A stretch of DNA of 64,000 nt from Acinetobacter genomosp. 15BJ (GCF_000400715.1 NZ_KE007347.1:310001-374000); one strand, 5' to 3'; shown: positions 36,612-47,979, counted from the first letter of the stretch. Notes: a model not told the origin generated them from the letters alone. Numbers and translations are program-made.

Positions 36612-39600
36612 TTAGACTTTGTTAGTGAGATCAGCTGACAACTCATCCCAGCGTTGGTTTGCGACTTGCATGGCCTGCATTTTGATATGTCCAAAACCAC
36701 GGACTTCAGCAGGCAGTTCGGCAATCTGTTCTGCAACAATCAAATTATAGCTATTTGGTGATGAGATTAGGGTTTCAACAAAGGTGATATAACGGTCTCG
36801 CCATGCCTGTTCATGTTGGCGCTCTTGCTGACGAGTAAATGGATCGAAGAAGCTTTCTCTTAACCATTGTAACCGTGCCAGCAACATCATTGGAAAACGC
36901 ATCCAGTAGCCAAAGATTCGTTTACGTACATTGGTCCCCAGTGTTGGTGGCGCGAGATGATAGGATAAACGTACATCACGACCAAATTGCGATTCAATCG
37001 ACTGTTTAAAGTTTGCACCTGTCAGTAAACGTGCCACTTCATATTCATCTTTATAGGCCATGACACGATACAGTTGGGTTGCGATGGTTTTTGCCAGTGC
37101 TTCAGGCAGCAATTTAGCAACCTGTTCCAATAACATTCTATATTGATTGGCATAGGCTTCATTCCAATAGTCTTGCAAACGTAAAGTGCGATCATTGATC
37201 AGTTCAGCCAGTGTTTGCGGCGCATTACTTTTTGGCAAGCTGTCGAGTAAACGGGTAATTAGGCTCGGGTCACTGGCTAGGTGGCATCCAATACGGAAGG
37301 CTTCTAGGTTTTTATCAATTGCTGTGCCGTTGAGTTGAATGGCTTTTTCAATACTTTCACGTAACAGTGGAATTTGCCCTGATTGCCATGCCATCCCCAA
37401 GAGCAGTTGATTGGCATAGATGGCATCACCTAGAACCTGTGTTGCGATCCGTGCCGCAGGTAAGGAGAGCAGATTTTCTTTGTGGACACGACCACGCAGA
37501 CGATCAATTAAATCATGAATCGGTGCATACCAGTCACGTTTGTTAATAAAGTCAGAGGTGGGTGAACCATCTTCATTGACGATCACCATCGCATTGGGTT
37601 TTAAGCGGGATAGCGCGGCATTACTGCCCGCCACAATGGCATCGGCACCAATCAATAGGTCACATTGATGTTCTGGGATTTTGGTCGATGAAATTTGCGC
37701 ATCATCTGCGGCAATTTGGATATAGGAATATACCGTACCGCCTTTTTGCGCCAGTCCTGCCATGTCCATGACGCGGGTGGCTTTACCTTCCAGATGCGCG
37801 GCCATGCCCAGTAAAGCCCCAACGGTGACCACACCTGTGCCACCCACACCACCGACCATAATACGATTCGGTGTATCAACAAGTTGAGGAATGAAGGGGC
37901 GTTCAGGCCAACCTGTGGCAAAACCTTCAAACTTGGCGGGGCGTTTCATATCTCGGGTATGCACGGTGACAAAGCTTGGGCAGAAGCCTTCGACACAGGT
38001 GAAGTCTTTATTACAGCTGCTTTGATTAATCTGACGTTTGGTACCCAAAGCAGTTTCTACTGGTTCAATCGACAGGCAATTTGATTTTTTAGAACAATCT
38101 CCACAGCCTTCACAAATGTCACTATTGATGTAGAGACGTTCAGCAGGGTCAGGATAAGCATCACGTTTACGGCGACGACGTTTTTCACTAGCACAAGTTT
38201 GCACATAGATTAAAGCGGTCACCCCAGAAATATCACGTAATTCACGTTGTACTGTATCGAGGTCATTGCGATGACGGATTTCTACATGTGGTGCAAGATG
38301 TTCTTCGGCATGAATCAGCTCAGGTTCATCAGTGACAATTACTTGTTTTTGAATGCCTTCTGCATCGAGTTGGCGAGTCAGTTGCGCAACACTCAAATGT
38401 CCATCGACATGCTGACCACCGGTCATGGCAACCGCATCGTTATAGAGAATTTTATAGGTAATGTTGATGTTTGCTGCAATGGCTTGTCGAATCGCCAGAT
38501 AGCCTGAATGGAAGTAGGTGCCGTCACCGAGATTGGCAAAAATATGCTTTTCATTGGTGAAATGTGAGGCACCCGCCCAACTCACACCTTCACCCCCCAT
38601 TTGCGAGAAGGTTTCAGTGCCGCGATCCAGTGACACCGCAATATAGTGGCAACCGATGCCGCCCAGTGCACGACTGCCTTCTGGTACGACAGTCGAGGTG
38701 TTATGCGGACAACCGCTGCAGAAATACGGTTTACGCTCGGCCAAATCCAGTACGCGGCGTGATTCTTGCTCAGCTTTATGCAGTAAATCGACACGACTCT
38801 GGATTTGCTGTCTTAAACTTTCAGGCAAATCTAACTGTAAAAACCGTGCTGCCAACATTTTAGCAATCGGTTCAGGTTGGAACTCGTAATGCCCAATCAG
38901 CGGTGCTTCTTCAAATGAAGTACTCCATTCACCTTTACCATGAACGGCTTTGCCGATCACATGTGGACGTTGTTCATCAGGCAGGGAATACAATTCGTCT
39001 TTAATTTGTGCTTCAAGAATCGGACGCTTTTCTTCGACCACAATCAGCTCTTGTAAACCCTCGGCAAATTCACGTAGACCTTGCGGTTCTAAAGGCCAGA
39101 TCAACCCAACTTGATATACCCGCAGACCAAGTTGTTGCGCTGTTTCATTTTCAATGCCGAGAATGCGCAAGGCTTCAATAGTATCCAGATAGCCTTTACC
39201 ACTGGCTGCAATACCAATACGGGCATGCTCACACGGCCATGTGATCTGATTCAGTTGATTGGCGCGGGCATAGGCCAGCACAGCAGGTAAGCGATATTGA
39301 TATAGCCGTTGTTCCTGTTGGATGCCATGATCTGGCCAGCGGATATGGATGCCATCGGCAGGTAGCTCGATTTCTGGTAAAACAGGTGTGACACGATCTA
39401 GATCGACAATGACCGAAGCCGAAGTCTCAACAATCTCACTAACCAGTTTCATTGAGGTCCAGACCCCAGCAAAACGTGACATGGCCACGGCATGGACACC
39501 CAAATCGAGAATATGTTGCACCGAAGTTGGGTAGAAAATTGGAATGCCACAACCCATCATCACATGTTCGGATTGGTGGGGTACGGTCGAAGATTTACAG

Positions 39601-40079
39601 GAATGGTCATCACCAAACAGGGCAACCACGCCACTATGTTCGGCAGTTCCTGCAAGGTTGGCATGGCGGAGTACATCACCTGAGCGGTCTACACCCGGGC
39701 CTTTGCCATACCACCATGAGGTGACACCATCATATTTGCCCTGACCTGCGAGATTGGCTTGTTGTGTGCCCCAAATGGCAGTTGCTGCCAGGTCTTCATT
39801 GATACCGGGTTGAAAGACGACATGGTGATCTTTAAGTATGCTTCCAATTTGCCAAAGGAAATTGTCATAATTCCCAACAGGGGAACCGCGATAACCTGAA
39901 ATGAAGCCAGCAGTATGCAACCCGTTCAATTCATCACGGCGAGTCTGTACTAGAGGTAACCGAACCAGTGCTTGTATGCCTGTCATGTAGGCCGAACCGT
40001 GATCACTGAGATATTTATCATCCAGTGATACATCTTTAGTAGCGATCATTTTTGAAGTAACTTTTGTCGCTATATTCAT
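36612..40079 (-). CDS. Indolepyruvate:ferredoxin oxidoreductase family protein (fused subunits)
   Basis: This 1155-residue protein fuses the alpha, ferredoxin-like and gamma parts of the indolepyruvate/2-oxoacid oxidoreductases. It oxidatively decarboxylates aryl pyruvates from aromatic amino-acid transamination to acyl-CoAs. Seen in order: GFISGYRGSPVGNYD (pyrimidine domain) near 60; CSGCPHNTST near 460; GGIGCHYIAV and GDGTYFHSG (TPP binding); Cys clusters CEGCGDCSKKSNC near 655 and CNKDFTCVEGFCPSF near 690; and VGGVGGTGVVTVGALLGMAA of the gamma domain near 740. ATG 40079 has AAGGAGAC upstream. The divergent LysR gene is the likely regulator. Confidence 0.92.
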   Translation of the reverse strand: MNIATKVTSKMIATKDVSLDDKYLSDHGSAYMTGIQALVRLPLVQTRRDELNGLHTAGFISGYRGSPVGNYDNFLWQIGSILKDHHVVFQPGINEDLAATAIWGTQQANLAGQGKYDGVTSWWYGKGPGVDRSGDVLRHANLAGTAEHSGVVALFGDDHSCKSSTVPHQSEHVMMGCGIPIFYPTSVQHILDLGVHAVAMSRFAGVWTSMKLVSEIVETSASVIVDLDRVTPVLPEIELPADGIHIRWPDHGIQQEQRLYQYRLPAVLAYARANQLNQITWPCEHARIGIAASGKGYLDTIEALRILGIENETAQQLGLRVYQVGLIWPLEPQGLREFAEGLQELIVVEEKRPILEAQIKDELYSLPDEQRPHVIGKAVHGKGEWSTSFEEAPLIGHYEFQPEPIAKMLAARFLQLDLPESLRQQIQSRVDLLHKAEQESRRVLDLAERKPYFCSGCPHNTSTVVPEGSRALGGIGCHYIAVSLDRGTETFSQMGGEGVSWAGASHFTNEKHIFANLGDGTYFHSGYLAIRQAIAANINITYKILYNDAVAMTGGQHVDGHLSVAQLTRQLDAEGIQKQVIVTDEPELIHAEEHLAPHVEIRHRNDLDTVQRELRDISGVTALIYVQTCASEKRRRRKRDAYPDPAERLYINSDICEGCGDCSKKSNCLSIEPVETALGTKRQINQSSCNKDFTCVEGFCPSFVTVHTRDMKRPAKFEGFATGWPERPFIPQLVDTPNRIMVGGVGGTGVVTVGALLGMAAHLEGKATRVMDMAGLAQKGGTVYSYIQIAADDAQISSTKIPEHQCDLLIGADAIVAGSNAALSRLKPNAMVIVNEDGSPTSDFINKRDWYAPIHDLIDRLRGRVHKENLLSLPAARIATQVLGDAIYANQLLLGMAWQSGQIPLLRESIEKAIQLNGTAIDKNLEAFRIGCHLASDPSLITRLLDSLPKSNAPQTLAELINDRTLRLQDYWNEAYANQYRMLLEQVAKLLPEALAKTIATQLYRVMAYKDEYEVARLLTGANFKQSIESQFGRDVRLSYHLAPPTLGTNVRKRIFGYWMRFPMMLLARLQWLRESFFDPFTRQQERQHEQAWRDRYITFVETLISSPNSYNLIVAEQIAELPAEVRGFGHIKMQAMQVANQRWDELSADLTNKV

Positions 40080-40251
40080 TTATGTCTCCTTAGAATTGTG
40101 TGTAGTTTTGACTACTTTCTTTTTTCAACATCCGGTTGAATATTTGGAGTAAGTACATATTTAAAAAAAGATTGATCAGCGGCGTTCGCTAAAAAAACTG
40201 CTCAATCAATGTACATATTTGTCATTGTGGTTGATCCAGACTGGTGCAACA

Positions 40252-41220
40252 ATGCGTAATTTAGAAAAAGATATTTACGTTATGCGCAAAAATCTTGATG
40301 GTGGATTGTTACATGCCATGCATGCCTTCCTGAAAGTGATTGATAGCGGGAGTTTCACGGCTGCTGCTGAACAGATGGAACTGACAACTGCGCAAGTTTC
40401 GCGATTAATTAGCGAATTAGAGGGGCGTTTAGGTACAAAACTACTACAACGATCAACCCGCCAGCATGCCTTGACCGAAATTGGGGCAAACTATGCCGAG
40501 CAGTGTCGCCAAGTACTGGCGATGGTCGAGGAATCCGAAGCACAAGCGATGGGAATGGCAGCCAGGCCACAAGGGCGGTTACGGGTGTTGAGTATGGCCA
40601 GTTTTGGCCATCATTATCTGGCACCGATGATGGCGGAGTTTTGCCAAAGCTATCCTGAGCTTACAGTGGAGTATCGCACCTCACAGAATGTGCCTGATTT
40701 GTTAGGTAAGGGCATTGATGTCAGTCTATATCTCACCGAGTCATTGGCAGATTCACGATTTGTGGCACGTCGAATTGGTACCATCTTCTCGGTGTTATGT
40801 GCATCACCTGCATACTTAGAAAAGTATGGGGAACCTCAATCCTTGGATGATTTGCAAAAGCATGCCTGCTTACGCTTGGTCAATCCCTCCATTACGCCGC
40901 AATGGCATTTGGTCAGTGAAAACAGCTGTTCTTATCAGATTGATATTAATGGGCCGTTGATTGCCGATACCCCTGAGTTGTTGCTGGATGTGGTACAACA
41001 GGATATGGGCATTGCATTATTGCCGACCTTCTCATCGATTGATGCAATTCGGGCAGGGCGACTGCGTCGTATTTTACCTGCTTGGCGATCACCTGATATT
41101 GGGGTGTATACCTTATTGCCATCGCGTCATTTTGTGGATGCAAAAACACGGACATGGCTGGAGTGGGTCGAGCAACATATTTCGCCAAAAATCCAAATGG
41201 ATACGGATTATTTTTTATAA
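40252..41220 (+). CDS. LysR family transcriptional regulator
   Basis: The N-terminal winged helix is clear (FLKVIDSGSFTAAAEQMELT, TAQVSRLISELEGRLGTKLL, QRSTRQHALTEIG) and an effector domain follows (CrgA-like group, with LRVLSMASFGHHYLAPMMAE). Starts at 40219, 40252 and 40282 are possible; 40252 has GGTG five bases upstream. It diverges from the indolepyruvate oxidoreductase gene, which it probably controls. It ends without an obvious terminator. Confidence 0.88.
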   Translation: MRNLEKDIYVMRKNLDGGLLHAMHAFLKVIDSGSFTAAAEQMELTTAQVSRLISELEGRLGTKLLQRSTRQHALTEIGANYAEQCRQVLAMVEESEAQAMGMAARPQGRLRVLSMASFGHHYLAPMMAEFCQSYPELTVEYRTSQNVPDLLGKGIDVSLYLTESLADSRFVARRIGTIFSVLCASPAYLEKYGEPQSLDDLQKHACLRLVNPSITPQWHLVSENSCSYQIDINGPLIADTPELLLDVVQQDMGIALLPTFSSIDAIRAGRLRRILPAWRSPDIGVYTLLPSRHFVDAKTRTWLEWVEQHISPKIQMDTDYFL

Positions 41221-41464
41221 AAATTTAAATGCTCCTTACAAAAAGGATCAAAAGAATAAGGATTAAAATAAAAAAAGTAGAAAATGCTTCTTTAGAATAG
41301 AGGCATTTCGTACAGAGATGAATATTATATTTCAATAAATCGCATAGACGAGTTTCGTCCCACTATCGACATGGAACGAGAAAAAGGTGAGACCTAATGA
41401 GTTGAGTAAGCTTGATTGATTAAGCTTATTGTCAAATGATGAGTGAATCCGAATCTAGGTGTAA

Positions 41465-42367
41465 CTAAGCACACTTTGTCTGCCAATATGCATTCGCATA
41501 GTTAGATAAGCTTTTTCGGTTTAAGACATGGCTAATATTTTGGCTGGCTTGCATCAGTTTTTCTAAATCAATCCCCGTTTCAAAGCCCATATGCAACAGC
41601 AAATAGAACAGATCTTCGGTCGCAATATTGCCTGAAGCACCTTTGGCATAAGGGCATCCACCCAAACCAGCCAGTGAAGAATCAAATACACGAATGCCTT
41701 GCTGTAAGGACTGGTAAATATTGGCAATCGCCATGCCGTAGGTATTGTGAAAATGCCCTGCCAAAACGGTGCTATCAAGTTCAGCTAGACAAGCTTGCCA
41801 AACTTTTTTGACTCGATCAGGTGTGGCGGTACCGATGGTCTCACCTAAAGAAACCTCATAGCAACCCATGTCATACAGTCTTTTAACCACGGCTACCACT
41901 TGATCAGGTGCAATCGCACCTTCATAGGGACAGTCCACGATACAAGAGACATAACCACGCACACGGATATGCTGCGCTTTGGCAGCATTGATGACATCGC
42001 TAAATTTCTCAAAACTCTCATCAATCGAACAATTAATATTTTTACGGGTGAAACTTTCAGAAGCTGCGGTAAATACCGCAACCTCCTTGCATCCTACCGT
42101 CTGAGCAGCCTCAAAACCTTTGATATTTGGGGTAAGCAAACTTAAATTCAGATCGCTACCTTGTGGGAGCTGTTTGAACAGTTCATCACTTTGTGCCATT
42201 TGCGGCACCCATTTGGCAGATACACAGGAACCGACCTCAATCGATTTCAGGCCAGCATCAATCAAATCGTGAATAAAATTCAGGCGTTGTTCGACGGTCA
42301 ACGCCTGTTTTTCATTTTGCAGGCCATCTCTGGGTCCAACTTCCACGATTTTGACAAATTCACTCAT
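41465..42367 (-). CDS. liuE: Hydroxymethylglutaryl-CoA lyase
   Basis: This enzyme cleaves HMG-CoA to acetoacetate and acetyl-CoA, the last step of leucine breakdown. The 300-residue TIM-barrel protein has EVGPRDGLQNEK at the N-terminus, SLGETIGTATP, GHFHNTYGMAIAN (metal His) and the signature GLGGCPYAKGASGNIATED with the catalytic Cys. Its ATG overlaps the liuD stop (ATGA). It is the last gene of the operon. Confidence 0.95.
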   Translation of the reverse strand: MSEFVKIVEVGPRDGLQNEKQALTVEQRLNFIHDLIDAGLKSIEVGSCVSAKWVPQMAQSDELFKQLPQGSDLNLSLLTPNIKGFEAAQTVGCKEVAVFTAASESFTRKNINCSIDESFEKFSDVINAAKAQHIRVRGYVSCIVDCPYEGAIAPDQVVAVVKRLYDMGCYEVSLGETIGTATPDRVKKVWQACLAELDSTVLAGHFHNTYGMAIANIYQSLQQGIRVFDSSLAGLGGCPYAKGASGNIATEDLFYLLLHMGFETGIDLEKLMQASQNISHVLNRKSLSNYANAYWQTKCA

Positions 42368-44355
42368 GCAACTTCCTCCTGTAAAGGCTGAAATTCCACC
42401 AGTTCATCGCCAGCTTTGACCTGATCACCAACCTGAAAATAGGCATCAACAATCACGCCATCTTGTGGTGCTCGGATGGTGTATTCCATTTTCATGGCTT
42501 CAAGCGTCATTAAGATATCGTCTTTTTTGACATTATGATTTGCGCTGACTAGAACCTGAGTCACCACACCCGGCATTGGTGCTTTGAGGTGGCCTTGATC
42601 TGTTTGACTATCTTCTTGATGGTAATCTTGGCGAATATAGGCAAATTTATGGCTTTGCCCAGTATTGAATAGGGTAATGCCTTGTGGACTCTGGTTAAAA
42701 GACAGTTTCTGTTGGGTGCCATTGATATGGATCACCGCTGTGTGTGCATCCAATAATTGTCCAGAAATCTGGTAACTTTCGCCGTTATATTCTGCATTAA
42801 AACCGTGTTCAGCCGAACTCAGCTTGATGTGAATATTCTGATCTAGATAGTTCAGTTTGATGGTTTGCTTAAAGGCGATATTTAAACGCCATAGCGGTTG
42901 TGCTTGCCATAACTGTTTTTGGCTAGAGCGGTTGTGATTAAGTTTACTTAAAAATTCGATAAAGGCGGTGGCAACAACCAATTCAGGTTTAATCTGTTCA
43001 GGCTGGAACAAGAAATCATGTTCACGTTGAATCAGATTGGTATCCAGTTTGGCCTGTTTAAATGAATCACAGCGTACAATCTTTTGCAGAAAGGCAATGT
43101 TATTCCCCAAGCCATCGACATGGAATTGACTAAGCGCGTGTTGCATTTGGATCAAAGCCGCTTCACGGTTTTTTCCCCATACAATCAATTTGGCAATCAT
43201 TGGATCGTAATAGGTGGTGATTTCATCACCTTCTACGATACCGCTGTCAACACGGACAGACTGGTTTTGCGTTGGGTAGTGTAGATAGTCAATTTTGCCG
43301 ATGGCAGGTAGGAAGCCTTTTTCGGGTTCTTCGGCATAGATACGTGCTTCAAGTGCATGACCATGAATCTGTAATTGATGTTGCAGTTTTGGTAGCGGTT
43401 CACCATCGGCGACACGCAGTTGCCATTCCACCAGATCTTCACCGGTAATCATTTCGGTAACGGGATGTTCAACTTGCAAACGGGTATTCATTTCCATGAA
43501 ATAGGCGGTACCGTCTTGTTCCACAATAAACTCAACCGTACCCGCACCGACATAATCCACCGCACGGGCAGCATCAATCGCTGCTTGACGCATGGCATCC
43601 AGTTTCTCAGTAGGCATTTGTGGTGCAGGTGCTTCTTCGAGTACTTTTTGATGACGACGTTGTACCGAACAGTCTCGTTCAAACAGATGCACATAGTTCC
43701 CATGCGTGTCACCAAAGACCTGTACTTCAATATGACGTGGCTGAATCACATAGCGTTCAATTAGGACATCGTCATTGCCAAAGCTAGACTTGGCTTCACG
43801 TTTACACGAAGCTAAGGACTGTAAGAAATCTTCACTACGTTCGACCAAGCTCATACCTTTACCGCCACCGCCAGCACTGGCTTTGATCAGTACAGGATAG
43901 CCAATTGCATCGGCTTGCTGTTTTAAAAAGTCGGCATCTTGATTGGCTCCGTGATAACCCGGTGTTAAAGGCACACCTGCTTTTTCCATTAAGGCTTTAG
44001 AGGTGGCTTTGAGACCCATGGCTAAAATCGCATCCACGGGTGGGCCAATAAAGCAAATATTATGTTGCTGGCAAGCTAGGGCAAATTGGTCATTTTCAGA
44101 CAGGAAACCATAACCAGGGTGAATTGCTTGGCTGCCAGTATCAATCGCTGCCTGAATAATACGATCCACCTGTAAATAGCTTTGTGTGGCAGGGGATTGC
44201 CCAATATAAATCGCTTCATCCGCCATTTTGACATGCTGTGCATGGGCATCTGCATCTGAATACACCGCAACCGTTGCAATACCAAGTTTTTTTGCAGTAC
44301 GAATCACACGGCAGGCAATCTCGCCACGGTTCGCAATTAAAATCTTTTCAAACAT
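42364..44355 (-). CDS. liuD: Methylcrotonyl-CoA carboxylase, biotin-carboxylase subunit (alpha)
   Basis: The 663-residue subunit carboxylates biotin with ATP and bicarbonate and carries the biotin. The biotin-carboxylase half (KILIANRGEIACRVIRTAKK; ASAGGGGKGMSLVE; EMNTRLQVEHPVTEMITGED) covers about 1-445. A linker follows, then the BCCP domain with LKAPMPGVVTQV and EAMKMEYTI, biotinyl-Lys near 625. AGGAC precedes the ATG. It works with liuB; together they make methylglutaconyl-CoA. Acetyl- or propionyl-CoA carboxylase is the alternative, but the liu context decides. Confidence 0.95.
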   Translation of the reverse strand: MFEKILIANRGEIACRVIRTAKKLGIATVAVYSDADAHAQHVKMADEAIYIGQSPATQSYLQVDRIIQAAIDTGSQAIHPGYGFLSENDQFALACQQHNICFIGPPVDAILAMGLKATSKALMEKAGVPLTPGYHGANQDADFLKQQADAIGYPVLIKASAGGGGKGMSLVERSEDFLQSLASCKREAKSSFGNDDVLIERYVIQPRHIEVQVFGDTHGNYVHLFERDCSVQRRHQKVLEEAPAPQMPTEKLDAMRQAAIDAARAVDYVGAGTVEFIVEQDGTAYFMEMNTRLQVEHPVTEMITGEDLVEWQLRVADGEPLPKLQHQLQIHGHALEARIYAEEPEKGFLPAIGKIDYLHYPTQNQSVRVDSGIVEGDEITTYYDPMIAKLIVWGKNREAALIQMQHALSQFHVDGLGNNIAFLQKIVRCDSFKQAKLDTNLIQREHDFLFQPEQIKPELVVATAFIEFLSKLNHNRSSQKQLWQAQPLWRLNIAFKQTIKLNYLDQNIHIKLSSAEHGFNAEYNGESYQISGQLLDAHTAVIHINGTQQKLSFNQSPQGITLFNTGQSHKFAYIRQDYHQEDSQTDQGHLKAPMPGVVTQVLVSANHNVKKDDILMTLEAMKMEYTIRAPQDGVIVDAYFQVGDQVKAGDELVEFQPLQEEVA

Positions 44356-44376
44356 TGTGATCGTCCTGAATTGTTG

Positions 44377-45171
44377 TTATTGGGGAGTGGAAGTCCACGC
44401 AGGTTGTTGTTTATTTAAAAAGGCATTCAGACCTTCTTTGGCTTCGCTGCCTTGACGAACTTGAGCAATATGCTGTGCAGTCTGCTGGAGTAAATCATCA
44501 CTCATTGTTTGGTGGCTGACCATCTGAATCAACTGTTTCGATTCAGCCTGAGCCTGTGGCCCACCGAGCAGCAATGCATCAATGATTTCTTGAACTTTTC
44601 GGTCTAAGTCTTCGGCATCTGCCACTTCATGGGCCAAGCCAATCTGTTTGGCTTCCCGTGCTGAAATTCGTTCAGCAGTTAAGAAGTAGCGAGAAGCCTG
44701 CCGAGCACCAATGGCACCAATCACATAGGGACTGATGGTGGATGGTGCAAGACCGAGTCGAACTTCCGAGGTGGCAAATTTGGCGTCAGTACTGGCAATA
44801 CAAATATCACAAGCCGAGGCCAAACCCATGCCACCACCAAAGGCAATACCATGCACACGTGCAAGCGTCGGTTGCTTTAAGGTCGCGAGTGTGTTTAGCA
44901 TTTGCGCAAGTTTGAGCGCATCGGCTTCATTCTCCGCTGAAGAGGCTTGACCCGCCTGTTTCATCCAGTTCAGATCGGCACCTGCTGAAAAGCTTTTGCC
45001 ACGTCCAGCCAAGACCACCACACGCACATCATCACGCTGATTTAAGCTGGTAAAGCAGGCATGTAATTCTTCAATCACCGTAGTATTAAAGGCATTGTGC
45101 AGTTCTGGTCGGTTTAGCCAAACATAGGCCACTTGACCGTGTTGTTCCAGTTGTAAAAATTGATAGCTCAT
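44377..45171 (-). CDS. liuC: Methylglutaconyl-CoA hydratase
   Basis: A 264-residue crotonase-fold enzyme that hydrates 3-methylglutaconyl-CoA to HMG-CoA. The oxyanion-hole and active-site segments are RGKSFSAGADLNWMKQAG and VHGIAFGGGMGLASACDICI, with TSEVRLGLAPSTISPYVIGA after them. ATG 45171 follows AAGAGG; a GTG at 45177 is possible. Only 9 bp separate it from the liuB stop. Confidence 0.93.
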   Translation of the reverse strand: MSYQFLQLEQHGQVAYVWLNRPELHNAFNTTVIEELHACFTSLNQRDDVRVVVLAGRGKSFSAGADLNWMKQAGQASSAENEADALKLAQMLNTLATLKQPTLARVHGIAFGGGMGLASACDICIASTDAKFATSEVRLGLAPSTISPYVIGAIGARQASRYFLTAERISAREAKQIGLAHEVADAEDLDRKVQEIIDALLLGGPQAQAESKQLIQMVSHQTMSDDLLQQTAQHIAQVRQGSEAKEGLNAFLNKQQPAWTSTPQ

Positions 45172-45180
45172 AGACACCTC

Positions 45181-46782
45181 TTACATGCGGAACACGCCGA
45201 ACTTGGTCGGTTGAATCGGCGCATTCAGCGCAGCAGCAAGACTCAGCCCCAGCACATGACGGGTTTGAGCAGGGTCAATGACGCCGTCATCCCAGAGGCG
45301 GGAAGAGGCATAATATGGATGCCCTTGATGCTCATATTGGTCACGAATCGGTTGTTTAAATTGATCTTCTTCCTGTGCTGACCATTGCGCGCCTTTTTGC
45401 TCAATCTGATCACGTTTTAAGGTCGACAGTACGCTGGCTGCCTGTTCACCACCCATCACCGAAATACGCGAGTTTGGCCATGTCCATAAAAAGCGTGGGG
45501 AATAAGCACGTCCGCACATGCCATAGTTACCTGCACCAAAAGAACCGCCAATAATCAAAGTGAGTTTCGGTACATTGGCTGTGGCAACTGCCATCACCAA
45601 CTTGGCACCATTTTTTGCAATGCCTTCATTTTCGTATTGGCGACCGACCATAAAGCCAGTGATGTTTTGGATAAACAGCAATGGGATATTGCGTTGAGTA
45701 CATAATTCAATAAAGTGAGCACCTTTTTGTGCTGACTCGGAAAAGAGAATCCCATTATTGGCAATGATACCGACAGGCATCCCGTACAAAGAGGCAAAAC
45801 CTGTAATTAAAGTGGAACCAAAACGTGCTTTAAATTCATCAAAGCGTGAACCATCGACAATACGTGCAATCACTTCACGTACATCAAAGGGCTTACGCGC
45901 ATCACTGGGCACAACGCCATAAAGTTCATTTGCATCAAATAGCGGTTCATCAATCTGTTTGTTTAATTCGTTAGGCTTCTTATTCAGGTTGGCAACGATG
46001 TTACGGGCAATCGCAAGTGCGTGTTCATCATTTTCCGCCAAATGATCGGCAACCCCTGACAGGCGAGTATGCACATCACCACCACCCAAATCTTCACTAC
46101 TGACGACTTCGCCAGTCGCTGCTTTGACTAATGGTGGGCCGCCTAAGAAAATCGTACCTTGATTACGGACAATAATCGTTTCATCAGACATAGCCGGCAC
46201 ATAAGCACCGCCAGCAGTACAGCTACCCATCACTACCGCAATTTGGGCAATACCTTGGCTCGACATACGTGCTTGATTATAGAAAATACGACCGAAATGA
46301 TCTCGATCAGGGAAGACCTCATCTTGCATCGGTAAGAATGCACCGCCCGAATCCACCAGATAAATACACGGCAAATGATTTTGCTCAGCAATTTCCTGCG
46401 CACGTAAATGCTTTTTCACCGTCAATGGATAATAGGTACCACCTTTGACGGTTGCATCGTTGGCGACGATCATGCAGGTCACACCATTGACTTGGCCAAT
46501 ACCTGCAATCACTCCCGCAGCCGGAATGTCATCTTCATACACCTTGTAAGCAGCCAACTGACCAATTTCTAAAAAAGCCGTCCCGACATCAATTAACTGA
46601 TCAATACGATCGCGTGGTAAAAGTTTGCCTCTGGCCAAATGTTTTTGACGGGCATTTTCACCACCACCGAGTGCTACTTTTTGAGCCACTTGTTTCAGAT
46701 CGCTGACCAATGTTTGCATGGCGTGTTGATTGGTTTTGAAGTCTTCACTTCGAACATTAATTTTGCTGTGTAATTGGTTCAT
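45181..46782 (-). CDS. liuB: Methylcrotonyl-CoA carboxylase, carboxyltransferase subunit (beta)
   Basis: This subunit moves the carboxyl from biotin to 3-methylcrotonyl-CoA. The 533-residue protein has two crotonase-like halves: [80 protein letters not shown], and in the second half [13 protein letters not shown] and [23 protein letters not shown] 46782 has AGGA nine bases upstream; ATG 46791 is too close to that site. Confidence 0.95.
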   Translation of the reverse strand: MNQLHSKINVRSEDFKTNQHAMQTLVSDLKQVAQKVALGGGENARQKHLARGKLLPRDRIDQLIDVGTAFLEIGQLAAYKVYEDDIPAAGVIAGIGQVNGVTCMIVANDATVKGGTYYPLTVKKHLRAQEIAEQNHLPCIYLVDSGGAFLPMQDEVFPDRDHFGRIFYNQARMSSQGIAQIAVVMGSCTAGGAYVPAMSDETIIVRNQGTIFLGGPPLVKAATGEVVSSEDLGGGDVHTRLSGVADHLAENDEHALAIARNIVANLNKKPNELNKQIDEPLFDANELYGVVPSDARKPFDVREVIARIVDGSRFDEFKARFGSTLITGFASLYGMPVGIIANNGILFSESAQKGAHFIELCTQRNIPLLFIQNITGFMVGRQYENEGIAKNGAKLVMAVATANVPKLTLIIGGSFGAGNYGMCGRAYSPRFLWTWPNSRISVMGGEQAASVLSTLKRDQIEQKGAQWSAQEEDQFKQPIRDQYEHQGHPYYASSRLWDDGVIDPAQTRHVLGLSLAAALNAPIQPTKFGVFRM

Positions 46783-46806
46783 AAGCTGCATCCTGATTTA
46801 TGGTTA

Positions 46807-47979
46807 TTATTTGGTTTCATTAAACAGTTCACGGCCAATCAGCATGCGGCGAATTTCCGAAGTTCCTGCACCAATTTCATAAAGTTTGGCATCGCGCCAT
46901 AAACGGCCAGCCGAGAACTCATTGATATAACCATTACCACCGAGAGTTTGAATGGTTTCACCCGCCATCCACGTGGCTTTTTCTGCTGCATATAGAATTG
47001 CACTGGCCGCATCTTTGCGTAAGCTACGGTCATGGTCGGCTTTGTCACAGGCCGCACCAACCGCATAGACCAAGGCTTTACAAGCCAGCCAAGTGGAATA
47101 CATATCCGCCAGTTTGCCTTGCATCAATTGAAATTCACCCAAGGCCTGACCGAATTGTTCACGTTCATGTAGGTAGGGAATCACCACATCCAAACACGCA
47201 TCCATAATGCCTAAAGGACCAGCACTTAAAACTGCACGTTCATAGTCCAGACCACTCATCAGTACTTTGGCACCATTGCCAACACCACCGAGTACGTTTT
47301 CTGCTGGCACTTCCACATTGTCAAAAAATAGTGGATAGGTATTAGAGCCACGCATACCCAACTTATCTAGGTGCTTGCCATGGCTAAAACCGGGCATATC
47401 TTTTTCGATCAGAAATGCTGTCATGCCTTTGGCACCCGCATGTGGATCAGTTTTGGCATACACCACCAATACATCAGCATCACCGCCATTGGTGATCCAC
47501 ATTTTTGAACCATTGAGAACAAAATGATCGCCTTTTTGTTCAGCACGCAGTTTCATACTGACTACATCCGAACCTGCATTCGGTTCAGACATCGCTAAAG
47601 CACCGACAAAGTCACCTGAAATCAGCTTGGGTAAATATTTCTGTTTTTGTTGCTCACTGCCGTTACGGTTGATCTGGTTAATACACAAGTTAGAATGCGC
47701 ACCGTAAGAAAGACCAATAGAGGCGGATGCACGTGAAATTTCTTGCAACACAATGATATGTGCCAGATAGCCCAGATTAGTGCCGCCATATTCTTCAGAG
47801 ACGGTTAAACCCATCAGTCCCATATCGCCAAATTTTTTCCAGAGATGGGCAGGGAAGACATTGTCTTGGTCGACTTGCTGTGCGATGGGTGCAATTTCTT
47901 TTGCACAAAATGCAGCAACTGAATCTTGTAGAGCAATTAATGTTTCATCTAGTCCAAAGTTCAAGCTACGTAGGTTCAT
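46807..47979 (-). CDS. liuA: Isovaleryl-CoA dehydrogenase
   Basis: A 390-residue acyl-CoA dehydrogenase that oxidises isovaleryl-CoA to 3-methylcrotonyl-Co[21 protein letters not shown] and [20 protein letters not shown] bind FAD. The catalytic Glu lies in [16 protein letters not shown] (near residue 247), the position used by isovaleryl-CoA dehydrogenases instead of the C-terminal Glu. [17 protein letters not shown] ends it. It is the first gene of the liu operon and diverges from a TetR gene. Confidence 0.95.
   Translation of the reverse strand: MNLRSLNFGLDETLIALQDSVAAFCAKEIAPIAQQVDQDNVFPAHLWKKFGDMGLMGLTVSEEYGGTNLGYLAHIIVLQEISRASASIGLSYGAHSNLCINQINRNGSEQQKQKYLPKLISGDFVGALAMSEPNAGSDVVSMKLRAEQKGDHFVLNGSKMWITNGGDADVLVVYAKTDPHAGAKGMTAFLIEKDMPGFSHGKHLDKLGMRGSNTYPLFFDNVEVPAENVLGGVGNGAKVLMSGLDYERAVLSAGPLGIMDACLDVVIPYLHEREQFGQALGEFQLMQGKLADMYSTWLACKALVYAVGAACDKADHDRSLRKDAASAILYAAEKATWMAGETIQTLGGNGYINEFSAGRLWRDAKLYEIGAGTSEIRRMLIGRELFNETK

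Noticed and set aside
38564..39877. Cluster of plus-strand frames of 60-100 codons
   Set aside because: All lie antisense to the indolepyruvate oxidoreductase gene and reflect its composition.
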